Both the position numbers and the translations under genes were made by a program. 64,000 nucleotides of DNA from Erwinia sp039023475. Lineage in GTDB: Bacteria > Pseudomonadota > Gammaproteobacteria > Enterobacterales > Enterobacteriaceae. The DNA lies in contig NZ_JBCHVB010000005.1 of the NCBI RefSeq assembly GCF_039023475.1, forward strand, positions 186,001 through 250,000, given 5' to 3'. The notes below the pieces were generated by a model. The model worked only from the letters and a program-made list of their open reading frames with translations. It did no database searches and was not told the DNA's origin. Numbering within the stretch: position 1 is the stretch's first letter; every line of letters begins with the position of its first letter. This document shows positions 1-8,859 of this stretch, one piece after another.

Positions 1-457
1 GGATAATAAACTTCAGGTCGAAGCGATCAAACGCGGCACGGTAATCGACCATATCCCGGCGCAGATCGGCTTTAAGCTGCTCTCGCTGTTTCGCCTGACG
101 GAAACCGACCAGCGCATTACCATTGGCCTGAATCTGCCGTCACGCGAGCTGGGCCGCAAGGATTTGATTAAGATCGAAAACACCTTCCTGACGGACGATC
201 AGATCAACCAGCTGGCCGTTTACGCGCCGCACGCTACGGTTAACCGCATTGATAATTATGAAGTGGTGGGGAAAATCGCCCCCACGCTGCCGGAGCAGAT
301 TGAGCGGGTGCTGACCTGCCCGAACAGTAACTGCATCAGCCGCAGCGAGCCGGTCAACTCCAGCTTTACCGTGAAAAAACGTAATGATGACGTGCAGTTA
401 ACCTGTAAATACTGTGAAAAAGGCTTCGCCCATCACGTAGTGCTGGCGAACTGGTAA
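1..457 (+). CDS. pyrI: Aspartate carbamoyltransferase regulatory subunit (5' end outside window)
   Basis: Regulatory chain of aspartate transcarbamoylase, the allosteric first committed step of pyrimidine synthesis; it binds CTP/ATP and docks on PyrB. The reading frame is open from base 2 and begins at the DNKLQVEAIK stretch, so only a few N-terminal residues are missing. The C-terminal zinc site that contacts PyrB is intact: CPNSNC and, about 25 residues later, CKYC. The N-terminal IDHIPAQIGFKLL nucleotide-binding segment is conserved. pyrB should lie just upstream, outside the window. ridA follows on the same strand after 169 bp, as in E. coli. Confidence 0.97.
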   Translation, partial: DNKLQVEAIKRGTVIDHIPAQIGFKLLSLFRLTETDQRITIGLNLPSRELGRKDLIKIENTFLTDDQINQLAVYAPHATVNRIDNYEVVGKIAPTLPEQIERVLTCPNSNCISRSEPVNSSFTVKKRNDDVQLTCKYCEKGFAHHVVLANW

Positions 458-491
458 TCGCCGGACCGCGGCTTATAATGAGGCGGTAACG

Positions 492-539
492 GGCGGTGCT
501 CACCGCCTTCGCCGGCGTTTATCGAGGCTGATAAACGCC
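492..539 (+). terminator. Tandem hairpins between pyrI and ridA
   Basis: Two adjacent inverted repeats follow pyrI. One is GGCGGT/ACCGCC at 492-507. The other has perfect 10-bp arms, GGCGTTTATC and GATAAACGCC (514-523 and 530-539), a 6-nt loop and a short TTTC tail. The second looks like a weak intrinsic terminator or processing hairpin. The U-tract is poor, so read-through into ridA is possible. Confidence 0.45.
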
Positions 540-626
540 TTTCACAGAGGGCGAAGTGATTCGCCCCGCCGGAAATCACCGGGCGCAGCAGCGTCCGCGG
601 AATCGAACGTTGTTCATGGAGAAATT

Positions 627-1013
627 ATGACTCGCGAAATCAGCACTGAAAACGCCCCCGCCGCCATCGGCCCTTACGTGCAGGGCGTCGATCTCGGCAG
701 CATGATCATCACCTCTGGCCAGATCCCCGTTAACCCAAAGACCGGCGTCGTCTCTGATGACATCACGGCACAGACCCGTCAGTCTCTGGAAAACGTGAAG
801 GCCATCGTCGAGGCCGCCGGCCTGAACGTAGGCGATATCGTTAAAACCACCGTGTTCGTGAAGGATCTGAACGACTTCGCGACCGTCAACGCCGCCTATG
901 AAGCCTTTTTCATCGAATATAACGCCAGCTTCCCGGCGCGCTCCTGTGTGGAAGTGGCGCGCCTGCCGAAAGATGTGAAAATCGAAATCGAAGCGATCGC
1001 GGTCCGTCGCTGA
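627..1013 (+). CDS. ridA: RidA family 2-iminobutanoate/2-iminopropanoate deaminase
   Basis: Cytosolic trimeric enzyme that hydrolyses reactive enamine/imine intermediates released by PLP enzymes such as threonine dehydratase (family knowledge). At 128 residues it has the normal RidA length. Visible family features are the GPYVQGVDLG start, the TSGQIPVNPKTG segment, and the C-terminal PARSCVEVARLP motif, whose Arg binds the carboxylate of the substrate. An ATG preceded by GGAGAAATT supports the start. It lies downstream of pyrI as in E. coli; the next gene converges from the other strand. Confidence 0.97.
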   Translation: MTREISTENAPAAIGPYVQGVDLGSMIITSGQIPVNPKTGVVSDDITAQTRQSLENVKAIVEAAGLNVGDIVKTTVFVKDLNDFATVNAAYEAFFIEYNASFPARSCVEVARLPKDVKIEIEAIAVRR

Positions 1014-1020
1014 TGCGCTC

Positions 1021-1044
1021 TCCTCTCCCGCTGGCGGGAGAGGA
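1021..1044. repeat. Perfect palindromic hairpin after ridA
   Basis: Ten-base perfect arms, TCCTCTCCCG and CGGGAGAGGA, enclose CTGG. The hairpin lies in the 39-bp gap between the convergent ends of ridA and the hexosaminidase gene. No U-tract follows on either strand. It may act as a bidirectional transcription stop or be one copy of a dispersed enterobacterial palindrome; the window alone cannot separate these. Confidence 0.5.
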
Positions 1045-1052
1045 GGCCCGCT

Positions 1053-3440
1053 CTATTTGCCTGCCCTCAGCAGTTTCTCTACCGGATAAACCAGCGCAAT
1101 CACCACCTCATCCTGCGTGGCCGCCGCCTTATCCAGCGCATCCTGCATTGCCGCCTTCTTCTGACTGTCGAAAGCCGTGTCGCTTTCCATCGCATCAAGC
1201 AGCGACAGCCCTATCGCGCTGACGGCAGCAACCTGCCGGGCGACCGGCTGGAGCGGCTTCAGCTGATAGTTCTGCATCAGCACCGGCATCACCGCCGGCA
1301 CGTTCTGCTGCCACGCCAGCAGCTGATGACGCACGGCCTGCATCGCCTGTCGGTCATCACGGTTTTTTATCAGCGCATCCACCTGGTGGTTCAGCTTACG
1401 CACTTTATCGCTTTCCGCAGGCAGAACATCCGCAAGGCGATTTAATGGCTCGCTCAGATCGTAGTGTCCCGCCTGGAATTTCAGGTGCTGGCGGGTATAG
1501 TACTGCGCCGGTTCCAGCGCTTCGGCCAGGATCTGCAACGGGATGGTGTCGCTGCCGTTGGCAAGCCGGATCATCTGCCGCTGCGCCTGAGCGTGCTGCT
1601 GGAGGCCAACCGACACCGCAGACCAGCTGTCTACCGCCGCCAGACGGCGGTACATATTTTCTTCACTGGTGACGTCCTGAGCCGACCAGAGGCGTTCTGC
1701 CACCACAAAGGCGCGGGGCCAGAGGCGGCTGTCGATGACCTGAGGATTAACGATTTCGGCCCAGAGCGCCGCCTCGCCGCCTAACAGGTTAGCCTTCATC
1801 TGCTGCGCGTCAGGAACCGTAGGCTGGATGCCTTCCGGGACGTTCTCCAGCCGGCTGCCCTGGACCGGATAGCGTACATTGCCCACCAGCATATAGCCGC
1901 TCAGGCTGTCGCCCGTCGTGACAACCGGTTTGAATACGCCCATCCAGGTATCCACGCTGAAGGTGACGCGGTCGGGCGACAGCCAGGTAATATCGCGCAC
2001 CATCCGCCGCGACTTCCCGGCAAAATCAACAAAGCCCCGCCAGCGGTCGCCCTGCTGGATAAGCGTAAAGCTGCCTTTTACCGCGCTGCCTTTCAGACGA
2101 GGCATGATGAATGACCAGCTGTGGGTAATGTCGCCCGGCTGTAGCCGATCCTGCCCCTTCAGGCCCGACGGATAGACCTCATTGCGGTAGTGGTACGACG
2201 CGGGCTGGGCCTGATCGAGATAGAAGCCGGCGGAGAGAATGCCACGATAGTCATCTTTACTGACTTCACCCAGTGCATCCTGCCCTTGCCAGGACTGGAT
2301 CAGGATGCTGTGAGGCAGATCGGGATGCGCAATCTCATCCCAGCCGACCATTTTGCGCTGATGTTTTTCAAGGATCTTCTCCACGCGCTGGTTGAACCAG
2401 ACCTGTAAGGCATGTTCATCCTTCAGGCCTTTCTCCTGCATAAAACGCTGGATCTTTGCCGACGCTTTCCACTGAGAAGCGTCTACCTCATCACCGCCGA
2501 TATGCAGCCAGGGATCGGGGAAAACCGCCGCCACTTCGCCAATCAGCGTATCGATAAAGGCGTAAACCTTTTCATTACTGGGATCGAGCAGCGGTTTGAA
2601 CACGCCCCAGCCACGCTCGATCTGCCACGGACCTGGCGCGCTGATCAACTCTGGCATCGCCGCCGCCAGCGCCGTTGCGTGACCGGGGAAATCGATCTCC
2701 GGCACCACGCGCACGCCACGATCCGCCGCGTATTTAACGATCGCTTTCATCTCCTGCTGGGTATAGAAGAGACCATCGCTGCCCTTCTCCTGAAGCTGTG
2801 GAAAGTGCTCCGAGGCGAATCGCCAGCCCTGATCGTCCGTCAGGTGCCAGTGAAAGACGTTCATTCGCGCCGCCGCGATGCCGTCGATCTGCCGGCGGAT
2901 CGTCTCAAGCGGCATAAAGTGCCGGGATGAATCGATCAGAATCCCGCGCCAGGGGAAACGCGGGCTGTCCTGGATCTCCACCAAGGGGATCGCGCTGTTC
3001 GTTGGGGTGTTCTCCACCAGCTGTAGCAGCGTTTCCATCCCGTGCAGCGCCCCAAAACGGGTTGCGGCCTCCAGCCTGATGCCATCAGCGGATACCTTCA
3101 GGCTGTAGCTTTCATCGCTGTCAGGTTGCGGAAGCGGATCGACGCGCTGCTGTATCACAATCAGCAGGGTGGGCTTCGCCGGAGAGGCCGGCTGTGGCAT
3201 CATTTCCCAGCCCGTTTGCAGACCGACGCGCTGTCGTAAACGCATAACGGCCTCATCCAGATTATCGCCGTCAACGCGGACGGAAAAATGGTTATCCAGC
3301 GCCAGACTTCCCCCGCTGGCAGGCTGCGTCACCTGCTGGGGCCAGGGCATCAGCGGCAGATTTCCGGCGGGGCTGGCAGAGGTGACAAAAGTCGCGAGCA
3401 GCGAGGTGACGAGCAACGTATAGCGCAGGGGCCTGGGCAA
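1053..3440 (-). CDS. Secreted beta-N-acetylhexosaminidase (GH20)
   Basis: Predicted to remove terminal N-acetylglucosamine/galactosamine from chitooligosaccharides or glycans. The protein carries an N-terminal signal peptide (MPRPLRYTLLVTSLLA, cleavage near SASPAG), a GH20b beta-sandwich domain to about residue 140, and a GH20 TIM barrel containing the catalytic Asp-Glu pair in HIGGDEVD (Glu about residue 318) and the DDQGWR motif. I chose a TTG start at 3440 because AGGAG lies 9 nt upstream and the signal peptide begins there; a frame open to 3497 adds 19 residues with no ribosome site. About 795 residues. No sugar transporter is adjacent, so the substrate is unknown. Confidence 0.88.
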   Translation of the reverse strand: MPRPLRYTLLVTSLLATFVTSASPAGNLPLMPWPQQVTQPASGGSLALDNHFSVRVDGDNLDEAVMRLRQRVGLQTGWEMMPQPASPAKPTLLIVIQQRVDPLPQPDSDESYSLKVSADGIRLEAATRFGALHGMETLLQLVENTPTNSAIPLVEIQDSPRFPWRGILIDSSRHFMPLETIRRQIDGIAAARMNVFHWHLTDDQGWRFASEHFPQLQEKGSDGLFYTQQEMKAIVKYAADRGVRVVPEIDFPGHATALAAAMPELISAPGPWQIERGWGVFKPLLDPSNEKVYAFIDTLIGEVAAVFPDPWLHIGGDEVDASQWKASAKIQRFMQEKGLKDEHALQVWFNQRVEKILEKHQRKMVGWDEIAHPDLPHSILIQSWQGQDALGEVSKDDYRGILSAGFYLDQAQPASYHYRNEVYPSGLKGQDRLQPGDITHSWSFIMPRLKGSAVKGSFTLIQQGDRWRGFVDFAGKSRRMVRDITWLSPDRVTFSVDTWMGVFKPVVTTGDSLSGYMLVGNVRYPVQGSRLENVPEGIQPTVPDAQQMKANLLGGEAALWAEIVNPQVIDSRLWPRAFVVAERLWSAQDVTSEENMYRRLAAVDSWSAVSVGLQQHAQAQRQMIRLANGSDTIPLQILAEALEPAQYYTRQHLKFQAGHYDLSEPLNRLADVLPAESDKVRKLNHQVDALIKNRDDRQAMQAVRHQLLAWQQNVPAVMPVLMQNYQLKPLQPVARQVAAVSAIGLSLLDAMESDTAFDSQKKAAMQDALDKAAATQDEVVIALVYPVEKLLRAGK

Positions 3441-3790
3441 GGGAACACTCTCCTGAAGGAACGTGGGATAAAAAACGCACAGACCTTCATAAAACATAAT
3501 TCGCGTTACACATCAAGTTACAAACGGCAGGCGGCCACCGCGCTCTCCGATTTTGTGATGGGCTTAACGCCAGATTATTCTCACTTTTTTGCATCACGTT
3601 CGCGGTGAAACGGTAGACAGAACAGCCTGTGGCGGCTATACCGCTGCTGACGGAAAAAAATTTTTACCTGTAGAGTGGGTGCGGTGGTTTCACCTTCTGA
3701 GTTAATAGCTAACCTTAGTAAGAGATTAAAAAAGCAAAGCATCTTCACAGGAACGGGCGGATCTTTTCACCCTGATAACGGGATTGAGCA
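3441..3790. other. Divergent promoter spacer, hexosaminidase / treC
   Basis: About 350 bp without a gene, AT-richer than its surroundings, lying between two divergently read genes. It must hold both promoters. A weak candidate for treC is CTGACG, 18 bp, TAGAGT near 3645-3675. I see no strong consensus pair, no clear operator and no RNA gene. Confidence 0.5.
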
Positions 3791-5452
3791 ATGAATAAAA
3801 CTCCACCCTGGTGGCAAAACGGCGTTATCTATCAAATTTACCCCAAAAGCTTTCAGGACACGACGGGCAGCGGCATGGGCGATCTGGCCGGCGTGGTTCA
3901 GCGGCTGGACTACCTGAAGAAGCTGGGCGTGGACGCCATCTGGTTGACGCCGTTCTATATTTCACCGCAGGTGGACAACGGCTACGACGTCGCCAACTAT
4001 ACCGCTATCGATCCCATCTTCGGCACGATGGCCGATTTTGATACGCTGGTTGAGGAGACTCACCGTCGCGGTATGCGCCTGATCCTGGATATGGTCTTTA
4101 ACCACAGCTCAACCCAGCATCACTGGTTCCATGAGGCGCTCGACCGTGATAGCCCTTACCGCTCTTACTACATCTGGCGCGATGGCACGCCTACCGTGCC
4201 ACCCAATAACTGGCTTTCCAAGTTTGGCGGAAGCGCGTGGCGCTGGCACCCCGAGAGCGGGCAGTACTATATGCACCTGTGGGCACCGGAGCAGGCGGAA
4301 CTTAACTGGGAAAATGACAATCTGCGCGCCGAGCTGAAGCAGATTGTTAACTTCTGGGCGGATAAAGGCATCGACGGGCTACGGCTGGACGTGGTGAATC
4401 TGGTCTCGAAGGATCTGGATTTCCCTGATGACCCAACGGGCGACGGGCTGCGTTACTATACCGACGGACCCCGCATTCACGAATATATGCAGGAGATGAG
4501 CCGTGACGTGTTCAAACCGCGGGAGCTGATGACCGTGGGCGAAATGTCCTCCGCCACTCTGGAGCACTGCCAGCGCTACGGCGCCCTCAGCGGTGAAGAG
4601 CTGTCGATGGTGTTCAGCTTCGATCACGTTGAGGTCGATTTCTATAACGGGCAGAAGTGGACGCTGACGCCGCTCGATCTGGTGGCGCAGAAGGCGATTT
4701 TTACCCACTGGCAGCAGGGCATGCATAACAAAGCGTGGAACGCCCTGTTCTGGTGTAACCACGATCAGCCGCGCGTGGTCTCCCGCTGGGGCGATGAAGA
4801 TCGGTATCGCGTTCAGTCGGCGAAGATGCTGGCGATGGTGCTGCACGGTATGCAGGGCACGCCCTATATTTTTCAGGGGGAAGAGCTGGGCATGACCAAT
4901 CCCCACTTTACCCGCATCCTCGACTATCGTGATATTGAAAGTCATAACATGTATGCCGAACTGCGTTCGCAGGGGCGCGACAGCGATAACCTGCTGGCTA
5001 TTCTCGCCAGCAAATCCCGTGATAACGGGCGCACGCCCGTTCCGTGGAACGCGGGCGAAAATGGCGGCTTCACCACCGGCACGCCGTGGATCGGCATGAG
5101 CGATAATATCGAAACCATTAACGCTGAAGCGGCGGTCGCCGATGAGCAGTCGGTGTTTTATACCTATCAGAAGTTGATCAAGCTGCGTAAAGAGTATGCC
5201 ATTCTGACCTGGGGTGATTACCTCGACCTGCTGCCTGAGCACCCTTATCTCTGGTGCTACTGTCGCCGTATGGAGAAAGAGACGCTGGTGGTCGCCACCA
5301 ACTTCAGCGGTGATACTCAGGTCTGGCATCCGCCCGCTTACAGCGGCCACTGGGAGGTGCTGTTAAGCAACTATCCGGATACGCATGTGACGCCGGGTGA
5401 GGTGATGCTGCGTCCCTGGGAGGCCGTGTGGTGGTACCAGAAGCGGAGCTGA
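3791..5452 (+). CDS. treC: Trehalose-6-phosphate hydrolase (GH13), without treB
   Basis: Cytosolic alpha,alpha-phosphotrehalase splitting trehalose-6-phosphate into glucose and glucose-6-phosphate. At 553 residues it aligns end to end with E. coli TreC, including the start WWQNGVIYQIYPKSFQDTTGSG. GH13 catalytic residues are in place: Asp200 in GLRLDVVN, Glu251 in VGEMSS and Asp325 in NHDQPR. In E. coli it is the second gene of treBC next to treR; here no PTS permease or repressor is adjacent and a non-coding 5' region precedes it. A related GH13 alpha-glucosidase is less likely given the extended identity. Confidence 0.9.
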   Translation: MNKTPPWWQNGVIYQIYPKSFQDTTGSGMGDLAGVVQRLDYLKKLGVDAIWLTPFYISPQVDNGYDVANYTAIDPIFGTMADFDTLVEETHRRGMRLILDMVFNHSSTQHHWFHEALDRDSPYRSYYIWRDGTPTVPPNNWLSKFGGSAWRWHPESGQYYMHLWAPEQAELNWENDNLRAELKQIVNFWADKGIDGLRLDVVNLVSKDLDFPDDPTGDGLRYYTDGPRIHEYMQEMSRDVFKPRELMTVGEMSSATLEHCQRYGALSGEELSMVFSFDHVEVDFYNGQKWTLTPLDLVAQKAIFTHWQQGMHNKAWNALFWCNHDQPRVVSRWGDEDRYRVQSAKMLAMVLHGMQGTPYIFQGEELGMTNPHFTRILDYRDIESHNMYAELRSQGRDSDNLLAILASKSRDNGRTPVPWNAGENGGFTTGTPWIGMSDNIETINAEAAVADEQSVFYTYQKLIKLRKEYAILTWGDYLDLLPEHPYLWCYCRRMEKETLVVATNFSGDTQVWHPPAYSGHWEVLLSNYPDTHVTPGEVMLRPWEAVWWYQKRS

Positions 5453-5475
5453 CCAACCCAGCAGGATAACACTCT

Positions 5476-5508
5476 CCGGCCCGCCTCAGGAGGTTGCAGG
5501 CGGGCCGG
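5476..5508. terminator. Hairpin between convergent treC and helicase gene
   Basis: Perfect 10-bp GC-rich arms, CCGGCCCGCC and GGCGGGCCGG, around a 13-nt loop. It sits in the 58-bp gap between the two stop codons. The stem is strong but lacks a U-run, so bidirectional termination is inferred from position. Confidence 0.55.
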
Positions 5509-5510
5509 AC

Positions 5511-8084
5511 TCAGACCGGCTCGAACAGCGCGGCAAGATCGGCGCTGGTAAAAAGACCGGGTTCGCTCAGTCCCTCTTCCAGAATACCGCCCGCCAGTTC
5601 AGCCTTCTGCTGCTGGAGAGTCACAATTTTCTCTTCAATACTGCCTGCGGCAATCAGCTTATAGACAAACACCGGCTTATCCTGCCCCAGCCGCCAGGCG
5701 CGATCGCTTGCCTGGTTCTCGGCTGCCGGATTCCACCAGGGATCGTAGTGGATCACCGTATCTGCCGCCGTCAGGTTCAGGCCGACGCCGCCCGCTTTGA
5801 GGCTGATCAGAAAGACGGGGACCTCACCTTCCTGAAAACGACGCACCGGTTCGTTGCGGTCCCGGGTGCTTCCCGTCAGCGTGACAAAAGGGATCTTCGC
5901 TTTCTGTAACTCTTCGGCGATCAGCGACAGCATCGTCGTGAACTGCGAAAAGATCAGAATACGACGATCTTCCGCCAGCAGCTCGCTGAGCATTTCCCGC
6001 AGCAGCGCCAGCTTAGCGGAATGCTTTACCTTCACCGCTTTATCCGGGCTGACCAGACGCGGATCGCAGCAGATCTGCCGCAGCTTCAGCAGCGCCTCAA
6101 GCACCAGCAGATGGCTGCGCCCGGCGCCCTGCTGCTCGACCGCCAGACGGACGCGATCCTGCATGGCGCTGCGCACCGACTCATACAGCTCGCGCTGGGC
6201 CCCTTCCAGCGCCACCGAGCGGACGATGGTATTTTTTGGCGGCAGCTCTTTTGCCACTTCCATTTTGCGCCGGCGCAGCATAAAGGGCCGGATGCGTCTG
6301 GCGAGCAGATCGCGCCGGACCCGGTCGCCGTTGCGCTCGATGGGGATGCGCCACATCTGGGTGAACTCTTTTTCGCTGCCCAGAAAGCCCGGCAGCAAAA
6401 AATCAAACTGCGACCAGAGCTCGCCGAGATGATTTTCCAGCGGCGTTCCGGTCAGGCAGAGGCGATGGCGGGACTTGAGCGAGCGGATGACGGAAGCGGC
6501 GCGCGACGCGCTGTTTTTCACGTACTGGGCTTCATCCAGAATAAGAAGATGATAGCTGAAGCTAATCAGCTGCGGCTGATCGCGCCAGAGCAGTGAGTAG
6601 GTCGTCAGCACGACATCATATTCTCCGATGCTGTCATAAAACGCCTTACGCTCAGGCCCGGTCAGCGCCAGTACCCTGAGTCCGGGCGCAAAGCGGCTGG
6701 CTTCCTGCATCCAGTTATACACCAGGGTCGTCGGCACCACGATCAGCGCTGGCCGGTCGAGCCGCCCGGCTTCTTTTTCCAGCAGCAGGTGCGCCAGCGT
6801 CTGGATAGTTTTGCCCAGCCCCATATCATCGGCCAGCACGCCGGAGAGATCGTGCGCGCGCAGGAATTGCATCCAGTTAACGCCCTGCTGCTGATAATCG
6901 CGCAGCTGTGCATGAAGACCTGATGGCGGCGCAACCGGCTGTATACCCTCGCTGGAGCGCAGCCGTTCCGCCAGCTGATACACGCCGCTTTCACCAAAGA
7001 ACTGCCAGCGTCCGGTATCGCTCAGCGCCGTCAGCCTGCCCGCCTCAAAAGGGGGCAGCCGCAGCGGCGTGCCGGTTTCCTGCATAAACAGATCGATCAG
7101 ATTGCCGGCGACGGGCTTCAGCGTACCGGCACTGATATGCAGCCGTTCGTTGCGTTCGCCACGCAGTTCAATCACTTCATTGTCGGGAATAAGCGAAAGA
7201 TCGCCGGCAAACCAGCGACGATCCTGCTGAAACAGCGTAGCCAGTAAAGGTTGCAGGTTCTGCTGCCTGCGGCCAACCGATACCGCCAGCGATACCCTGA
7301 ACCCGCCATCCGCTTCCTGTTCCGCCCGGCCGTTTATCGTTTTGATCTCGGTGATATTCCAGCTGAAATCATCATCCATACTGACTCGCCAGCCCTGCCT
7401 GCGCAGCTTCGGCAGCGTCGAGCGGATAACATCCCGCCAGCCGGAGGCGATTTCCGGTGCAAAAATAACGGGCGGCAGCGGCGCGGATTCCGGCGTATAG
7501 ATATGCGCGGCGGGGATGGTATTCAGACCGGCAGCATTGAGTTCCTGCAGCCAGCGCTGTTCACGTTCCAGCTGGCGGCTGACGTGAAAAAGACGGCCTT
7601 TGCCATCGGCGAAGCGCTCGCCGGGACTGCCCGCCGCAATGCTGACGCCCGCATAGTCGAAATGCAGGGAAGCAAAGTCCAGCCGCTTCTGCCGGTGGCC
7701 GTAGCGGCCAAACCCGCTGATAAATTTCGCGCGGGACTCCAGCCGGAGGAAAGGTATGGGTTCGACGCTGAGGCTGCCGGCCGCAGCGTCAGCCGGGCCG
7801 GTCTGTGGTCGCTGCAGCCACGCCAGCATCACCGCCGCCACATGGCGACAGTTGTTTTTCACCGGGCAGGTGCACTCACCGCTGGCGTGCAGCTGACCCT
7901 GAGGCTGGCTGAAATGGACGATAACCTGGAAAGGTTCGATTTTTCTGCCGGGGACTTCACCGGTTAGCAGGTTATTTTCCCAGTGAATATTCTGCGCTTT
8001 TTCCACCAGGCCTTTCGCTCTGGCGACGGTACGCGCACCGATCCACCGGCTTACCTGTTTTTCATTGTATGTCACAGAAGGCAT
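5511..8084 (-). CDS. SWIM zinc-finger SNF2-family helicase/translocase
   Basis: Swi2/Snf2 dsDNA translocase of the bacterial HepA-like class; the cellular role is not established. The N-terminal SWIM finger is visible (CTCPVKNNCRH). The two RecA-like lobes carry motif I DDMGLGKT, motif II DEAQ, motif III GTPLEN, the SQFTTML segment, motif V GGVGLNL and motif VI QASDRAWRLGQ. The start is uncertain: I chose ATG 8084 (GGGA 9 nt upstream, first conserved segment VTYNEKQVSRW). ATG 8129 and TTG 8138 extend it by 15 or 18 residues, the latter behind AAGGA. About 857 residues from 8084. It stands alone, convergent with treC. Confidence 0.85.
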   Translation of the reverse strand: MPSVTYNEKQVSRWIGARTVARAKGLVEKAQNIHWENNLLTGEVPGRKIEPFQVIVHFSQPQGQLHASGECTCPVKNNCRHVAAVMLAWLQRPQTGPADAAAGSLSVEPIPFLRLESRAKFISGFGRYGHRQKRLDFASLHFDYAGVSIAAGSPGERFADGKGRLFHVSRQLEREQRWLQELNAAGLNTIPAAHIYTPESAPLPPVIFAPEIASGWRDVIRSTLPKLRRQGWRVSMDDDFSWNITEIKTINGRAEQEADGGFRVSLAVSVGRRQQNLQPLLATLFQQDRRWFAGDLSLIPDNEVIELRGERNERLHISAGTLKPVAGNLIDLFMQETGTPLRLPPFEAGRLTALSDTGRWQFFGESGVYQLAERLRSSEGIQPVAPPSGLHAQLRDYQQQGVNWMQFLRAHDLSGVLADDMGLGKTIQTLAHLLLEKEAGRLDRPALIVVPTTLVYNWMQEASRFAPGLRVLALTGPERKAFYDSIGEYDVVLTTYSLLWRDQPQLISFSYHLLILDEAQYVKNSASRAASVIRSLKSRHRLCLTGTPLENHLGELWSQFDFLLPGFLGSEKEFTQMWRIPIERNGDRVRRDLLARRIRPFMLRRRKMEVAKELPPKNTIVRSVALEGAQRELYESVRSAMQDRVRLAVEQQGAGRSHLLVLEALLKLRQICCDPRLVSPDKAVKVKHSAKLALLREMLSELLAEDRRILIFSQFTTMLSLIAEELQKAKIPFVTLTGSTRDRNEPVRRFQEGEVPVFLISLKAGGVGLNLTAADTVIHYDPWWNPAAENQASDRAWRLGQDKPVFVYKLIAAGSIEEKIVTLQQQKAELAGGILEEGLSEPGLFTSADLAALFEPV

Positions 8085-8180
8085 CAGAGAGTATCCCGGG
8101 ACCTGAGCAACGCCATGTTTGCTCCGCATAACAGGCAATAATATGAATTCCTTTACCTGTTATGCAACCGTGTTGAGCCT

Positions 8181-8819
8181 TCAGGCGCGCAAATTTTCCG
8201 GAAATGTCCGGCATTCCTCCTGTGACGCCGTCTCCGGCCAGAGATGCATCGCCAGGCGGGCAACCTGCTTCAGCACCTTACTGCCGGCCCCGTCCCGCGC
8301 CTGCAGCGACATCCCCTGCTGGAGGCTGACGTAAAGCCGGGCCAGTGTCGCAACATCCGTTTCCGGCGGCAGTTCACCTGTCGCCACGCCGCGCTTAAGA
8401 CGTGCCGTTAGCAGCTGCAGGCCTTGATAGCGGGAACGAATAACGACCTCACCCAGTCTGTCGTTCCCTTCGCTGGCGACGCCGGAAAGCGTGACCATGC
8501 AGCCGGGTGGAAAACCGTCGCGGGTGAGCGTTTCAGCCGAGCGGATCAGCCAGGCCTCAACCGCTTCCCGGGCGGTGGGCGCGGCCTCAAGCGGCTGCCA
8601 GATGTGTGGGGCGATTTGCTGAGCGTAGTGCTCAATAGCGGCCAGATAGAGATCTTCTTTACTGCCAAACGCCGCGTACAGACTTGGCGAACTGATGCCC
8701 ATGACACGATAAAGGTCGGCCATTGAGGTTGCGGTATAGCCTTTTTCCCAGAACAGCAACATAGCGGCGGTCAGTGCTTCTGTACGATCAAAATTTCTTG
8801 GTCTGCCTCTTGATGTCAT
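8181..8819 (-). CDS. TetR/AcrR family repressor, divergent from a SDR oxidoreductase
   Basis: A 212-residue TetR-type regulator. The N-terminal helix-turn-helix is clear (LFWEKGYTATSMADLYRVMGISSPSLYAAFGSKEDLY, residues about 22-58 with small gaps), followed by an all-helical ligand domain. It is read away from the SDR gene at 8927. The 107-bp spacer has a strong promoter for this gene, TTGAAT, 17 bp, TATTAT (8876 down to 8848), directly overlapped by a copy of a 16-bp sequence that recurs inverted in front of the SDR gene. That implies repression of itself and the SDR. The inducing ligand is unknown. Confidence 0.9.
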   Translation of the reverse strand: MTSRGRPRNFDRTEALTAAMLLFWEKGYTATSMADLYRVMGISSPSLYAAFGSKEDLYLAAIEHYAQQIAPHIWQPLEAAPTAREAVEAWLIRSAETLTRDGFPPGCMVTLSGVASEGNDRLGEVVIRSRYQGLQLLTARLKRGVATGELPPETDVATLARLYVSLQQGMSLQARDGAGSKVLKQVARLAMHLWPETASQEECRTFPENLRA

Positions 8820-8834
8820 TACGGCCTCTTATTT

Positions 8835-8850
8835 TGTGTCGATCGATATA
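8835..8850. promoter_or_regulatory. Predicted TetR operator 1 (over the tetR promoter)
   Basis: The sequence TGTGTCGATCGATATA, centred on the palindrome TCGATCGA, overlaps the -10 region of the tetR-type gene. The same 16 bases with two changes occur in inverted orientation at 8896-8911. Paired sites in a divergent spacer next to a TetR gene are typical operators; the assignment is inference. Confidence 0.65.
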
Positions 8851-8859
8851 ATAATCCGG

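Noticed and set aside
4379..5350. A 323-codon open frame antisense to treC
   Set aside because: treC has intact catalytic residues; the antisense product has no recognisable features.
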